64,000 nucleotides of DNA from Pectobacterium sp013449375 (GTDB lineage: Bacteria; Pseudomonadota; Gammaproteobacteria; Enterobacterales; Enterobacteriaceae). Position numbers and translations under genes: made by a program. Each line of letters starts with the position of its first letter. Positions within the stretch are counted from its first letter, which is position 1. This document shows positions 51,217-60,800 of the stretch, piece after piece. The stretch lies in the NCBI RefSeq assembly GCF_048593165.1, contig NZ_CP184271.1. One strand, 5' to 3'. Below the pieces are notes generated by a model. The model made no database searches, had not been told where the DNA came from, and worked only from the letters and a program-made list of their open reading frames with translations.

Positions 51217-51258
51217 GGCTTTCGATAGGCCGCTTGTGTCGAAAGCCGCTGTTTTTTT
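51217..51258 (+). terminator. Terminator after glmM
   Basis: GGCTTTCGA / TCGAAAGCC with a 13-base loop, followed after GCTG by seven T. Confidence 0.78.
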
Positions 51259-51435
51259 CTGCAATCAACCTGCTGTGACCAAATTACCCTTGCGTACGTT
51301 ACATCCTTTAGTTAGTATTCAGACCCGCTTGATAAGGGATGTTCGAGACATCTGACTTGCGGAATGACGCGCGGTTTACCGCCAGAATATAGCATTCTCC
51401 ATGAGACATGGGGAAAACGGTTAACAGGTACGACT

Positions 51436-51768
51436 ATGTACGAAGCTCTATTAGTGATTTTCCTGTTAGTATCGATCGGGCTGGTTGCCTTGATCATGCT
51501 TCAGCAGGGTAAAGGTGCTGATATGGGAGCATCGTTCGGAGCAGGTGCTTCTGCCACTTTGTTCGGTTCGAGCGGCTCTGGTAATTTCATGACCCGCATG
51601 ACGGCGATACTGGCGACCCTGTTCTTCATTATCAGCCTCGTATTGGGCAACCTAAGCTCGCTGCAGAAAAAAGGCGGCGCTTGGGACAACCTGAGCCAGC
51701 CTGAAAAAGCCGAGCAGACGACAACGCCTGCTGTGCCTTCAACGCCGGCGAGTGACATTCCGAAGTAA
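51436..51768 (+). CDS. secG: Preprotein translocase subunit SecG
   Basis: The 110-residue product has two membrane helices (residues 2-22 and 53-73) around a glycine-rich loop with MLQQGKGADMGASFG, the SecG signature. It works with SecYE in the inner membrane. The ATG at 51436 is the family start (MYEALLVIFLLVS); the 24 upstream codons are not. The Ala/Pro/Thr-rich C terminus is typical. leuU follows 24 bases after the stop, as in E. coli. Confidence 0.97.
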   Translation: MYEALLVIFLLVSIGLVALIMLQQGKGADMGASFGAGASATLFGSSGSGNFMTRMTAILATLFFIISLVLGNLSSLQKKGGAWDNLSQPEKAEQTTTPAVPSTPASDIPK

Positions 51769-51792
51769 GCGTTTTAAAGTAGTAATTGTGAT

Positions 51793-51879
51793 GCCGTGGT
51801 GGTGGAATTGGTAGACACGCTACCTTGAGGTGGTAGTGCCCGATTGGGCTTACGGGTTCAAGTCCCGTCCTCGGTACCA
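51793..51879 (+). tRNA. leuU: tRNA-Leu (anticodon GAG)
   Basis: The 87-base gene has a long class II variable arm (TGCCC GATT GGGCT region), anticodon GAG at 51827-51829, T loop GGGTTCAAGTCCC and an encoded CCA. It matches leuU and sits after secG as in E. coli. The acceptor stem GCCGTGG / CCTCGGT has a T-T mismatch at pair 5-68 and a G-T pair at 1-72; in E. coli position 5 is A, which restores pairing. The 3' end may therefore have been replaced. Confidence 0.95.
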
Positions 51880-51883
51880 ACAT

Positions 51884-51918
51884 AAAAAAAATAGACGTCA
51901 ATCGACGTCTATTTTTTT
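51884..51918. terminator. Bidirectional terminator after leuU
   Basis: AATAGACGTC / GACGTCTATT with a four-base loop, with A run before and T run after; separates leuU from the leftward biosynthetic operon. Confidence 0.87.
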
Positions 51919-51943
51919 GTCTTTAATTTACTGTCTCAGAGCC

Positions 51944-52960
51944 TTACAGGCGCACCAACTGCTTGCCAAAGTGTTTGCTGTCTAATAAGTCGATAAAGGC
52001 TTGAGGCGCATTCTCTATTCCCTCAATAATGTTTTCTCGATATTTTAACAGCCCTTGCTCCACGGCATCCAATAGCCAGATATTTGCTTCCGCATAGTCT
52101 TTGAACCATTCCGTCACAAGAAAAAAGCGGCTTAGCGGGGCATCGGGTAAAGAAGAGAAAAATGCTACCGTGCTGGATGCGTCAACGTCAGGATCCTGAT
52201 TGTATTGTGCCGCACTGCCACAGACGGGGACTCTTGCGCCTTCGTTAAGCAGTTTGGCAACAAAAAGTGAAACCCTGCCGCCAACGTTTTCAAAATAGAT
52301 ATCAATTCCGTTAGGGCAGGCAGCCCGTAAGGCGTGATTTAAGTCATCTTCTTTATAATTAATGCAGGCATCAAAGCCTAATGTGTCAACGACATAGCGA
52401 CATTTCTCTTTGCTTCCAGCCAGACCGACAACCCGACACCCAGCCTGTTTACCTAACTGACCGACGACGGAACCTACGCCCCCTGATGCGGCGGAAACCA
52501 CCAGTGTCTCTCCCGCTTTGGGTTTGGCAATTTTGTTCATGCCAAAATAAGCGGAACGTCCCGGTGTGCCCACCACGCCGAGAAAAATAGAAGGTGACAG
52601 ATCCGTTGGCGGCAGGCGATGCGTAATAAAATCCTGCGGCGTACCGACATAGTATTTCTGCCAGCCTGAAAAGGTGAACACACAATCTCCAACCTTAAAG
52701 TGTGGGTTCTTCGTTGCTACAACGTAGCCTACCGTTTCACCTTGAATCACTTCTCCCTGCTTGATTGGGCTCACATAGGCTGTGTTCTTGTTAAGCCGTG
52801 GGCGCGTATAAAGGTCAATAGATAGCCATTTGTTTTCAACCAGATATTCGCCGGGCTGTAGTGCATTGATATGGCGTTCTTCGAGCCTGAAATCCTCTAG
52901 TTGCGCAGGGCCATCAGGATGACGATTCAGTACAATCAGCTTGTTTTCTAACGGACTCAT
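51944..52960 (-). CDS. MDR-family NADP-dependent reductase
   Basis: The 338-residue product is a zinc-free medium-chain dehydrogenase/reductase of the leukotriene B4 12-hydroxydehydrogenase/CurA type: N-terminal GroES-like part with GEYLVENKWLSIDLYTRPRL-like sequence, then the NADPH site VSAASGGVGSVVGQLGKQ (about residue 150-167) and CRVVGLAGSKEK. The start at 52960 has AGGGAA before it; seven upstream codons are dispensable. Being the last gene of the PKS/NRPS operon, it could reduce an enoyl or keto intermediate, since the PKS module lacks an ER domain. It could equally be a stand-alone quinone or enone reductase. Confidence 0.83.
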   Translation of the reverse strand: MSPLENKLIVLNRHPDGPAQLEDFRLEERHINALQPGEYLVENKWLSIDLYTRPRLNKNTAYVSPIKQGEVIQGETVGYVVATKNPHFKVGDCVFTFSGWQKYYVGTPQDFITHRLPPTDLSPSIFLGVVGTPGRSAYFGMNKIAKPKAGETLVVSAASGGVGSVVGQLGKQAGCRVVGLAGSKEKCRYVVDTLGFDACINYKEDDLNHALRAACPNGIDIYFENVGGRVSLFVAKLLNEGARVPVCGSAAQYNQDPDVDASSTVAFFSSLPDAPLSRFFLVTEWFKDYAEANIWLLDAVEQGLLKYRENIIEGIENAPQAFIDLLDSKHFGKQLVRL

Positions 52961-53012
52961 AATATTCCCTATATTTATCATTTATTCGGTGATGCACTAC
53001 CTGTTGAGTGAC

Positions 53013-53639
53013 TCAGGAGGCGTTATCATGTGCGTGCGAGGCCCAGCGATGCTTTGGCCACCGGAAACTGAAGATCACCAGCAGTAGCGTAAGCGGCCAT
53101 CCGCTGAGGAGGACAATCGTATCCATCGGTAACCCAGGCTGGCGGGAAAGACGGTAGATAATCATGGCTTTCACCAGATAAACCAGAATCCAGACCAGTG
53201 AGACCTCGTTCCAGACTCGGACGTACTGCGGTGTGCCATAAACGGTGAGTGTCTTCAGCGCTGGCATGGTTTGTTCCGCTAATGTTTGTATGACCGGACG
53301 CCCCTTAATGCTGTAAAGGGAAAAAATAATCACGGTGGAAATTGCGCCGCTGACCGACAAAAAGACGCTCTCTTGATGGATATCAAACAGGATGACGCCT
53401 TCCAGATAAAGGTAGTGGCTAAGCCCCGATACCAGGATGAGAGCAATGATTGGCAGGTAACCTTGCCAGCGGCTGATGAGTTGCAACACACCGGAATAGA
53501 TCGCGGTTACTAACAGCGCGACGCCAGCCCCCCATTGTAAAAATGCGATGTTATACATAACGACCGGTATGATGATGGTCAGAAGCGCATCGCGTGATAC
53601 CAGATATCGCCAAACGGTTAACGACGGGGGATGGCCCAT
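53013..53639 (-). CDS. Multi-pass membrane protein of the biosynthetic operon
   Basis: The 208-residue product has about six hydrophobic segments (for example LLTIIIPVVMYNIAFL, IIALILVSGLSHYLYL, IVLLSGWPLTLLLVIFSF) and a short basic C terminus. It resembles VC0807-like small membrane proteins, whose function is unknown. It lies 64 bases after the NRPS stop and 52 before the MDR gene, so it is in the same transcript. A role in export or self-protection is an inference from position. Confidence 0.7.
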   Translation of the reverse strand: MGHPPSLTVWRYLVSRDALLTIIIPVVMYNIAFLQWGAGVALLVTAIYSGVLQLISRWQGYLPIIALILVSGLSHYLYLEGVILFDIHQESVFLSVSGAISTVIIFSLYSIKGRPVIQTLAEQTMPALKTLTVYGTPQYVRVWNEVSLVWILVYLVKAMIIYRLSRQPGLPMDTIVLLSGWPLTLLLVIFSFRWPKHRWASHAHDNAS

Positions 53640-53703
53640 GTTTTCTCCTCACTTACGTCATAAAATCGCCGTTCTGCGTTTGAAACCGCAGACGGCGAAT
53701 GTG

Positions 53704-56700
53704 TTATTGCCATATTTTTTTGAGCTGTTCGGCTATGCGGGAAATGTGCGGTGCGTTCATCATTGAGATATGATCGCCGGACGTCGGCAGTACCGTCAGG
53801 CAACCTGACGTGAGGCGACGCCACCCCAGCCCTGACTCTGGCAGGCGGATACGACCAGGTAAAATATCTTCCGCCTCGACGACCAGCACATCACCTGAGT
53901 AGATCTCGCCACGGTAAGCATCCGTCGCATAGATATGGGTTTGCAGGATATTGATAAAGTCCTGAAATTCTCCATGACCAATCGACTCTGGCACCAGCCC
54001 CACACGTTTAAATTCGGCCAGAAAGCGCGACGTTCGTTGCGCATTGCTCATGTCTGCAAGCGACTGCTCTGAAAGATCGAAAGATGCACCGGTAAACAAC
54101 GCCACTTTATGCGCAAAATACGCCAGACGTTCCACCTCGTTCATGTCTGCTGAGCCGTCGATGTTGATCTCTGGAGCAGGCTGGTCCAACACTAACACCG
54201 TCGGTGTTATGCCTTTTTTTGCGAGCTGCTGCGCCATTTCAAAAGCGATAGTTGCACCGAGAGACCATCCTCCGAGTACCAGACGGGAGCGATGAACGAT
54301 GTCGCCAGCTTCTGAGAGATAGAAAGCAGCAAGCGCTTTGATATCGGCGTTATAAGGCTGGTTAATGCTGAAATCGGGCACCTGAATGCCATAGATCGGA
54401 TAGCGCTCGCCCAATTCACGCGCTAGCCCGGAATAGCACAGCACGTTACCGCCAGCGGGATGAATCAGAAGCAAAGTGGGGTTATCTTCAGGCTGTCCGC
54501 GATTGATCGTCACCCTTGCGGTTTGAGTCTGTGATCCCTTGTCTTCAATCACGCGAGCCAACTGGGCAATGCTGCTGTTTTCGAACAGTTGCCCCAGAGA
54601 CAGGGAGGTGCCGAAGTGCTGATTAATGCTCAGGACGAGCTTTAATGCGCTGAGAGAATTCCCGCCAAGCGTGAAGAAGCTCTCCTGCGTATCAATCGTC
54701 TCGCTTTGTAAAATATCACGGTAAATTTCATGCAGTTCGCGTTCGCGCTGACTCTCTGGAGTGTGAAGCGATGCGCGCTTTTCCGTTGAGAGCAAGGGTA
54801 ACGCCGCATAGTTTATTTTACCGCTAGCGGTTAATGGCATAGCCTCTAGCCATACCCAGCGTTCGGGTTGCATATAGTCTGGCAGCTTTTTTTGCAGCGC
54901 CGTTTTTACTGTGGCCTGACTGGATTTATCAATGCCGCACAGGTACGCGGTTAAGACAGTTTCCCCGTGGGGCAGCGTGTTTTGTTTAATCGCTACATGC
55001 GTCGCATTAGCAACCTGTTGTAAGGCCTGTTCGATCTCTGCCAGCTCAACACGGTAGCCGCGTACTTTAACCTGACGATCCAAACGCCCCATAAATTCAA
55101 GATTGCCATTAGGCAGGAAACGACCTTTGTCACCGCTGCGATAAAGTCGCTCGCCCTCAAGGTAAGGGTGAGGAATAAAGCGCGCGTTATTTTGATCTGG
55201 CAGGCCGATGTACCCTTCCGCCACATGCGAACCGCCCAGATAAATTTCACCTGGCAGACCGGCAGGAACGAGCTGGTGGTAAGGATCGAGCAGCAGAACA
55301 TGGCTATCAGACAGAGGTTTACCGATAGGCAAATAGTCGCCCGAAAGGAGACTGAGATCGTCCGGCACCGGATAGGTAGTGACACCAACCGTACACTCGG
55401 TTGGGCCATAATGGTTCAGAATGCGGCAAGATGTTCGGAACTCGCGTACACGCTTGATGAGTGACAGAGGAACACGTTCTCCGCCGATGACCAACAACTG
55501 ACGAGGTAATAACGCCTCGGCCTGCGGTGACGTCAGTAACGTCGCTAAATGCGACGGCGTAATCTTTATGCAATCGACCGGATATTGCGCCAGATAAGCG
55601 AACAGCTCTTGTGGGGAGCGGAGTAATTCCGTGCTGATCACGTCTAACTGACCCTGATGAATCAGCGCGGGGAACAGTACCGTGTGTGCCAAATCGGTGG
55701 TGAAGGATGAAAACATGCCGTAGCGGGCATCGGGCGGCAGGTTGAGTACGGGCCGAATGGCCTGACAGTAGTGGCTAAGCTGCGAGTGTTTGACACGAAC
55801 GCCTTTCGGTTTGCCGGTACTGCCCGAGGTATAGATGATGTAAGCTGGGCCATCCGTAATCTGTGGCTGAGATGGGTTGCTTACCGGCATCATACTGCGA
55901 TTTTGTCTTACGTAGACGCAGGGGAGTATGTTGCTGGGCGTCTGTTCGTCGATGATGACACAACGTGCGGCGGAGTTTTGCAAAATGAACTCAATCTGTT
56001 GTGCAGGAAGTTCCATATCGACCGGCACATAGCATCCGCCCGCTTTTAACACGGCCAGAATCGCGACGACGTAATACTCGCTTTTCGGCATGAACAGTGC
56101 GACACACTCGCCATGGGCAATGCCGTCTTTCTGGAGCTGATGAGCCAACTGGTTTGCCCGTTCATTGAGCTGAGCATTGCTGAACGTGCGGCCTTCACAG
56201 CGAACCGCGATGGCATCGGGATGTTGCTGTGCCTGTTGTTCAAACTGCCGATGAACCGCAGGTGGGAATGTGTTAGCGGTCGGGCGGCATTGTGCGATTG
56301 TCGCGCGGCGTTCTTCGTCGCTTAACAGTGAGATATCCCGAACGGTTAACTGCGACTGGGTGATTAAGGTTTCAAGAATCGTCCGCAGGTCGTTCAGCAT
56401 GCGCTGGATGGTGCTGCTGGAAAATAATGCGCTACTGTAGTTCATGGTGAACAGCAGGCCGTCGCTATCCTTGTCTTCTTCTACCCATAAGTTCAGATCC
56501 AGTTTTGCGGTTCCATAATCTACTTTTAACGGCTTATATTTGAACCCACCATGGCTGCTGTGAAAATGGGGGAAGACCTGATACGTCAAGATGGCCTGGA
56601 AGATCGGATTGATCTGGGGATTACGCACATAGGTAATCTCGTCCAGAATATAATTGAATGGCACATCCTGGTATCTCAAGGTTTCTTCACACTCGGCTCG

Positions 56701-57777
56701 CGCGCCCTTAATCAGGGAGGCGACACTGGTATTAGGATCGATATCAAAACGTAATGGTAGGGTATTCATGAATAGCCCCATCATGTTTTGCGTGGCAGGT
56801 AAATTCCGGTTGGCAAACGGTGCGCCGATGATGATTTCCTGCTGCCCGCTGTATTTATGCAGCAGGAGCTGGTAGGCCGTGAGGATAACGTGGAATTGTG
56901 TCGCTTGGTGCTGTGTCGCACAGGTTTGTAAGCGTTGGCAGAAAGCCGCATCAAAGAACTGGCTGGCGATTCCCCCGGTGGTGCTCATTTTGGCCGGACG
57001 CGGGTAATCCGTTGCCAGCTCTAACTGCCCTGTGATGCCATCCAGCTTCTTCGCCCAGTAGGCCAGCCCGGTCTGGTATTCGCCCTCGGTATACCACCGA
57101 TCTTCCGCCAGTGCATAATCGGTGAACTGGAGCGTTTTTTCGCTGGGTAATGTCCCGCCCTGCAGCAGACGAAAGTAGTTTTCCATGAGCATCTTGAAGA
57201 ACACATTGACTGTCCACCCGTCGGAAATAATGTGATGAAATGTCAGGAACAGCACATAGTCATATTGATGGATTTTGACCATATGGAGATAAACCAAGGG
57301 GCCATTCTCCAGATCAAAAACAATATTCCCTTTCGCCTTGGCCGTCTCCGAGACATATTTTTCAATGTCCTCTTCGCTGAATGCGGAAATATCTTCAAAG
57401 CTGAACGTGAAAGACATATCGTCAGCAACGCACTGGCACACGTCGTTATCGACCAGCCGGAATGTCGTACGCAGAATGTCATGTTGTTGCATCAGATAGT
57501 CGAGCGTTTGCTGTACTCGCTGCGGCTCCATGTCGTGCTCGATCCTGCAGGCAAGCACATAGGGATTATTGTAGACCTGACTATCGTCAAGGTATTGGGA
57601 GAGCATCCAGATACGCTTCTGCGCGCTGGTCATGGGGAAATGTACTCTGCCGGGTGTCGCGTGCGGAACAATGGCTTTGCCTGAGGCTGCGTTGCCTGTT
57701 TTCTTCTTTTCTCTTGCCAGCTTTTTGAGTTCATCCAGGCTAAGCGAAGTTAGTTTTGCGGTGGGAAGCTGCGTCAT
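53704..57777 (-). CDS. Nonribosomal peptide synthetase, C-A-PCP-TE
   Basis: The 1357-residue product has one complete module and a release domain. Condensation: residues 45-480 with the active motif HHIISDG (181-187). Adenylation: 505-990 with IIYTSGSTGKPKG (A3, 647-659), NHYGPTE (788-794), YRSGDKGR (879-886), VKVRGYRVEL and the A10 lysine at 987 (SGKINY). Carrier: LGGNS with the pantetheine serine at 1041. Thioesterase: about 1098-1357 with GWSLG (serine 1172) and a histidine in GDHISMM. In the A4 region FTTDLAHT replaces the usual F-D-xx-x-W/E pattern, so the aspartate that normally holds the alpha-amino group appears to be Thr; the substrate may not be a standard alpha-amino acid. It acts after the PKS and ends the line. 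Confidence 0.93.
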   Translation of the reverse strand: MTQLPTAKLTSLSLDELKKLAREKKKTGNAASGKAIVPHATPGRVHFPMTSAQKRIWMLSQYLDDSQVYNNPYVLACRIEHDMEPQRVQQTLDYLMQQHDILRTTFRLVDNDVCQCVADDMSFTFSFEDISAFSEEDIEKYVSETAKAKGNIVFDLENGPLVYLHMVKIHQYDYVLFLTFHHIISDGWTVNVFFKMLMENYFRLLQGGTLPSEKTLQFTDYALAEDRWYTEGEYQTGLAYWAKKLDGITGQLELATDYPRPAKMSTTGGIASQFFDAAFCQRLQTCATQHQATQFHVILTAYQLLLHKYSGQQEIIIGAPFANRNLPATQNMMGLFMNTLPLRFDIDPNTSVASLIKGARAECEETLRYQDVPFNYILDEITYVRNPQINPIFQAILTYQVFPHFHSSHGGFKYKPLKVDYGTAKLDLNLWVEEDKDSDGLLFTMNYSSALFSSSTIQRMLNDLRTILETLITQSQLTVRDISLLSDEERRATIAQCRPTANTFPPAVHRQFEQQAQQHPDAIAVRCEGRTFSNAQLNERANQLAHQLQKDGIAHGECVALFMPKSEYYVVAILAVLKAGGCYVPVDMELPAQQIEFILQNSAARCVIIDEQTPSNILPCVYVRQNRSMMPVSNPSQPQITDGPAYIIYTSGSTGKPKGVRVKHSQLSHYCQAIRPVLNLPPDARYGMFSSFTTDLAHTVLFPALIHQGQLDVISTELLRSPQELFAYLAQYPVDCIKITPSHLATLLTSPQAEALLPRQLLVIGGERVPLSLIKRVREFRTSCRILNHYGPTECTVGVTTYPVPDDLSLLSGDYLPIGKPLSDSHVLLLDPYHQLVPAGLPGEIYLGGSHVAEGYIGLPDQNNARFIPHPYLEGERLYRSGDKGRFLPNGNLEFMGRLDRQVKVRGYRVELAEIEQALQQVANATHVAIKQNTLPHGETVLTAYLCGIDKSSQATVKTALQKKLPDYMQPERWVWLEAMPLTASGKINYAALPLLSTEKRASLHTPESQRERELHEIYRDILQSETIDTQESFFTLGGNSLSALKLVLSINQHFGTSLSLGQLFENSSIAQLARVIEDKGSQTQTARVTINRGQPEDNPTLLLIHPAGGNVLCYSGLARELGERYPIYGIQVPDFSINQPYNADIKALAAFYLSEAGDIVHRSRLVLGGWSLGATIAFEMAQQLAKKGITPTVLVLDQPAPEINIDGSADMNEVERLAYFAHKVALFTGASFDLSEQSLADMSNAQRTSRFLAEFKRVGLVPESIGHGEFQDFINILQTHIYATDAYRGEIYSGDVLVVEAEDILPGRIRLPESGLGWRRLTSGCLTVLPTSGDHISMMNAPHISRIAEQLKKIWQ

Positions 57778-57815
57778 TATCGAGTCTCATTTTGTGACAT
57801 TCGGTTTTACATTAG

Positions 57816-57849
57816 CGGCCGCCTTCGAGATGCGTACTGAAGGCGGCCG
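57816..57849 (-). repeat. Hairpin between the PKS and NRPS genes
   Basis: CGGCCGCCTTC and GAAGGCGGCCG form a perfect 11-bp stem with a 12-base loop, directly after the PKS stop. No T run follows on the minus strand, so it may protect or tune the polycistronic RNA rather than end it. Confidence 0.6.
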
Positions 57850-57854
57850 TTCCC

Positions 57855-60800
57855 TTATTCCTGCAATAAGGCTTCCAGCTCGGTAAGGATCAGCGTGGCT
57901 AACCCTTTCACGGTCTGGTTCTGGTAAAACAGATCAACGCGAATATCGATTTCAAATATGCCGGAAACGGTAGAAACGACCTGAACGGCCAGCAGCGAGT
58001 TACCGCCCAGTTCAGTAAAGCTGTCGTTAACGCCGATCCCCGAGATCCCCAGAATGGACTGCCAGACGTTGACGATCTCTTTCTCAACGTCATTTTCTGG
58101 CGCGACGTAATCCACTGAGAGAGCCGGTCGGGCATACCCTTCCGTGGCGTCGCTATCCTGCAAGAGGAATTCCGGCGTTGCCTGCTCAGGGATGGATTCA
58201 TAAATGAGCTGGTCCAGATCGCTGGTGACGACGACTAACTGTGCAAATTCCAGATGTGCGAGCTGGCGTTTTATTGCATCCAGCCCTTCTGGCAACAAAA
58301 TGTCTTTATCTGCCAGATTCACTTTTACTGCGGCTGCGGCTGTTGTTGAGGTGTTCTCGGACGTCGCGAGCTGATTGCCCATCGTCATCTTCATCAGCGT
58401 GTAGTTTTCCAGGATCAGCAGTGGAACGCCCTCTGGTGAAAGGAACGTGATATCCATGACGATGGCGTTATCCTGCGGCTGATAAGCCTGCTTGAGCCTG
58501 GCGTGGACGTAGCACTCTTGCCCCAGTGGCGATAAGAAGGTCATCTTGCCATAGCTGATAGGCAGGAAATCCTCCTGTGTAATCAATGACAGGCAGGAGA
58601 TGGCCGTAGCATCAATCACGGCGGGATGGTACGGGTAGCGGGTAAGATCGTGTGTATAGTCGCTTCCCAGCACTTTGTGGATCAGCCATTCGTTATGGCC
58701 CTGAACAATCTCACGGTGGTTGTTCCAACGCTGGCTAAACGACAGGAAATTTTCGCCCGTGTTGGCATTTCCCAACTCGGTGGCAAATGGCGTGTAGGGA
58801 ACCTGCGTGGTGCAGCGCTGTTTGATGGCGTCAATCGATGTAATGGCATCAGCGGATAATTTAATGGCATCAGTGGATAGTGGCGTGAGGCCAGCCGTTA
58901 GCGCGCCGTGGCTTATGCTTCCGAACGCGTGTTCTTGCCATGCCAGTTCAAGCACGCCCCGGGTCTTGAGGCTGAACTTATAGCCTTTCCCCTCTGGCGT
59001 GATGAACAGCCTCATCTGTCGTGGCCAGGCATCGGTATAGATCACCGGCTTGGTCAGCATCAGGTTTTTGACCTGAAGGCTCTCCTGAGGCTTAAAGCAC
59101 GTCATGAATTCATGCAGCAGCGATAAGATCGTCGTGCCCACCAGTGTGGGCTGCTTCGCGATGCGGTGCTCATCGATAACCCAGTCCTGCGCGGTGAGAT
59201 TGACCTGATAGCTTTCCTGCATGCCTTCACGCTCCAATTGCGTCAGCAGGTCGCCTTTGGTTTCCTCAATGGCAGCCAGCTTGCTGTTTTTCTTCTCCTG
59301 CAACTGCTTGCCCCAACGGACGGCCATTCCCACATCGCCCCATTTTCCCCAGTTCAGTGAGACGGTGCGCCCACGGCGATGCTGGTTGCGATAATGCGCA
59401 AAGGCATCCATAAACGCGTTACCCGAGCAGTAATCGATGCGGGCTTCGTCACCGACGATGGAGGTAATCGAAGAGAATAAAATAAAGAAGTCAGGCTGTT
59501 TGTCCTGCAGCAGCTCATCCAGAATGAGCGATCCTGCCACTTTGGGATCGAGCACGTTGGCGCAATCGGCGTCATTCTTCAGCGCAATGATACCGCCGCC
59601 AGCCACGCCTGCCGTATGGAACACGCCATCGACCTGCGGGAACGCGGATAACATCTCGCGCATACCGTGATAGTCATTCACGTCGACCTGTGCCAGATGT
59701 ATTGTGTTGCCACGGGCTTCCAGACGTAAAATGCTCGCCAGTTTTTCACTGATAGGATCGTCAACCGGATGCTGTTGGATCCAGGATTGCCATTCTTCAC
59801 GCGGCGGTAACGCGGCGCGGTAAGTCAGGATAATCGCCGCATTACTGTTTTCAGACAGGTGGTTGGCGAGCAGTATCCCCAATCCACCGAGGCCACCAGT
59901 GATGAGGTAGACGCCGTCGTCTTTCAATTCCGCAGGTAAACCAAGGGCATCCTGCTTCAGATGTACGGCCTGATAACTTTCTTCCCAGCGCTGGTTTCCG
60001 CGGTAAGCCACCAGATTGCCGTGTGTGGCGATATGGCTTTCTGCAATCAGGCTGTGGGCAAACTCATCAAGCTGTTCGGCATTTTGTTTAAGATCGATAT
60101 CCACCAGATGGCATTGCACTTCAGGATACTCGTGATAAAACACGCGCGAAGGCCCAACCAGTAACGCATTCTCTGGTGACGTGATGCGCTCACCCATTAC
60201 GCTGAATGTGTTGCTGGTGGCGAAGGTCACATGCAAATCGTCCAGCAAATTCTCGTTCACCAGCGCCTGCTGAAGATAGAGCGCAGGATAGAAGGTGTTC
60301 AGTGGTGAGGAGAGATAAGTGTGGTCAAGCGGCTGGACCTGTTCCGCTGCCGTCAGGTTCCATAGGTACAGGATATGCGATGGACGTAGCCCTTGCTCCG
60401 TCAGACTTTTTAGTAACCGGACGTAGTCGGGGCGTGACGCTACGTTGAGGGTGTATTGGTCCTCGGAAAGCGCTTCCTGATACTGCGTTCCTGGGCTGAC
60501 GAAAAAGACCTTATGCCCATCCTTTTCCAGTATCTGTTTCGTGCGTTCGGCGATGCCTTGGGTATCTGTCAGGAGCAACCAGCAGGCGTTCTCGGCTTCA
60601 ACGCGTTTTCCCGCCATATATTTCGCCGGAATGGTTTTCTTCCACGTCGGCATATAGAACCAATCGCCGATGTCCGCCTGTTTCCGCTTTTTAGCCTTAA
60701 CGGATTGCTCACTTTGCGCATCAGAGCTGACTGACGACAGCGCCGGCAGGGCGAAGCGTTTACGTTCGAAAGGATAGCCGGGCAGCGGGATGCGGCGACG

